Origin: CBDCZY01 sp965224745
GTDB taxonomy: Bacteria; Pseudomonadota; Gammaproteobacteria; Methylococcales; Methylomonadaceae
Length of the DNA: 64,000 bases
Assembly (NCBI GenBank): GCA_965224745.1
Contig: CBDCZY010000009.1
Coordinates: 310,001 to 374,000 of the forward strand
Direction of reading: 5' to 3'
The position numbers were made by a program, and so were the translations under genes. Under the pieces are notes generated by a model. The model was not told the origin of the DNA, searched no databases, and saw only the letters and a program-made list of their open reading frames with translations. Below, piece after piece: positions 63,703-64,000 of the stretch (position 1 is its first letter; every line of letters starts with the position of its first letter).

Positions 63703-64000
63703 ATGTCTGCTGTCATGGTCAAACCTCACCAAAACCAACTGATTACTGAGTTGTTGGCAAAGTTTGGCAGTCGTGATGTCACCATTCAAAACACCTGTGA
63801 TGACATTGCTACGCTTTGGGTGCCAGAAAAAAAGCTAAAAACCATTCTTAACCAGCTCAAAAGCAAACCGTATAAATTTACCATGCTGCTGGATCTATTT
63901 GCGATTGATGAGCGCTTACGAAAAAACCGCAAAGACCAGCCAAAGAGTGATTTCACCCTGGTTTATCATTTGACTTCGGTCACGAATAACCTGGATTTTC
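63703..64000 (+). CDS. nuoC: NADH-quinone oxidoreductase subunit C or fused C/D, 3' end cut by window
   Basis: ATG 63703, five bases after the nuoB stop, gives MSAVMVKPHQNQLITELLAK and, open to the window edge, PYKFTMLLDLFAIDERLRKN and SDFTLVYHLTSVTNNLDF. This is the NuoC 30-kDa subunit N-terminus. The DERLR phrase resembles the fused NuoCD of gammaproteobacteria, but the fusion point is outside the window. Confidence 0.92.
   Translation, partial: MSAVMVKPHQNQLITELLAKFGSRDVTIQNTCDDIATLWVPEKKLKTILNQLKSKPYKFTMLLDLFAIDERLRKNRKDQPKSDFTLVYHLTSVTNNLDF

Noticed and set aside
1..64000. tRNA or rRNA genes
   Set aside because: I looked in the longer intergenic stretches for the TTCGAATCC-type arm and acceptor stems and found none.

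Overview
The window is chromosomal DNA from a gammaproteobacterium. The protein set (RppH, CpdA, RNase T, YciO/TsaB, YoaA-type helicase, Aat-Bpt-IF1-ClpA-ClpS, NudJ-MnmA-PurB, thiC behind a TPP riboswitch) is gammaproteobacterial. The combination of zwf, an OpcA-like assembly protein and a short gnd, an HvfA-like copper peptide, and the types of palindromic repeats and IS elements suggest a Methylococcales-type methanotroph, but no methane or methanol oxidation gene lies in the window, so this is an inference.

Layout. 1-11.3 kb: DUF2237 end, rppH, then cpdA/argA, ilvD, argDF, grxD, rnt, a DUF3530 protein, an AI-2E/PerM-type transporter and a 2Fe-2S ferredoxin. 12-19 kb: SDR, sodB, CYTH protein, TPR lipoprotein/periplasmic protein, a palindromic repeat, DNA glycosylase, a CysB-type regulator divergent from a TauE permease, and an orphan HvfA-like RiPP precursor. 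18.4-31.7 kb: translation and proteolysis genes (yciO, tsaB, helicase, trxB, aat, bpt, infA, clpA, clpS; an IS3 element; nudJ, mnmA, purB). The Aat/Bpt transferases and ClpS/ClpA form an N-degron pathway block.

31.7-33.2 kb is a non-coding region holding two tandem, homologous small RNA genes of about 220 nt. Each has a TATAAT box, a perfect TGTGA-N6-TCACA (CRP-type) palindrome centred near -41, two structured hairpins with compensatory changes between the copies, several GGA motifs (two in hairpin loops), and an identical 3' half with a CU-rich single-stranded stretch and a strong terminator. This is the best candidate here for an undescribed system: twin CRP-activated regulatory RNAs, possibly CsrA/RsmA sponges. 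cpdA, the cAMP phosphodiesterase gene, is in the same window.

33.2-39.1 kb: LolA-like protein, opcA-zwf-gnd (oxidative pentose phosphate / dissimilatory RuMP branch), and an HD-GYP gene whose N-terminal domain is broken. 40-62 kb is an IS-rich accessory region with ISKra4, ISAs1 (DUF4338 fusion), IS1, IS21, IS3 and IS1380 elements, most with target duplications that can be read directly. Between them stand thiC, a PPC-domain secreted protein, FKBP, acylphosphatase, a PfkB kinase, two large secreted proteins of unknown function, and a pair of stand-alone M41-like proteins, one with an intact HEAGH zinc site and one in which every zinc or catalytic residue is substituted. 62-64 kb: CBS protein and the start of the nuo operon (nuoA, nuoB, nuoC cut by the window edge).
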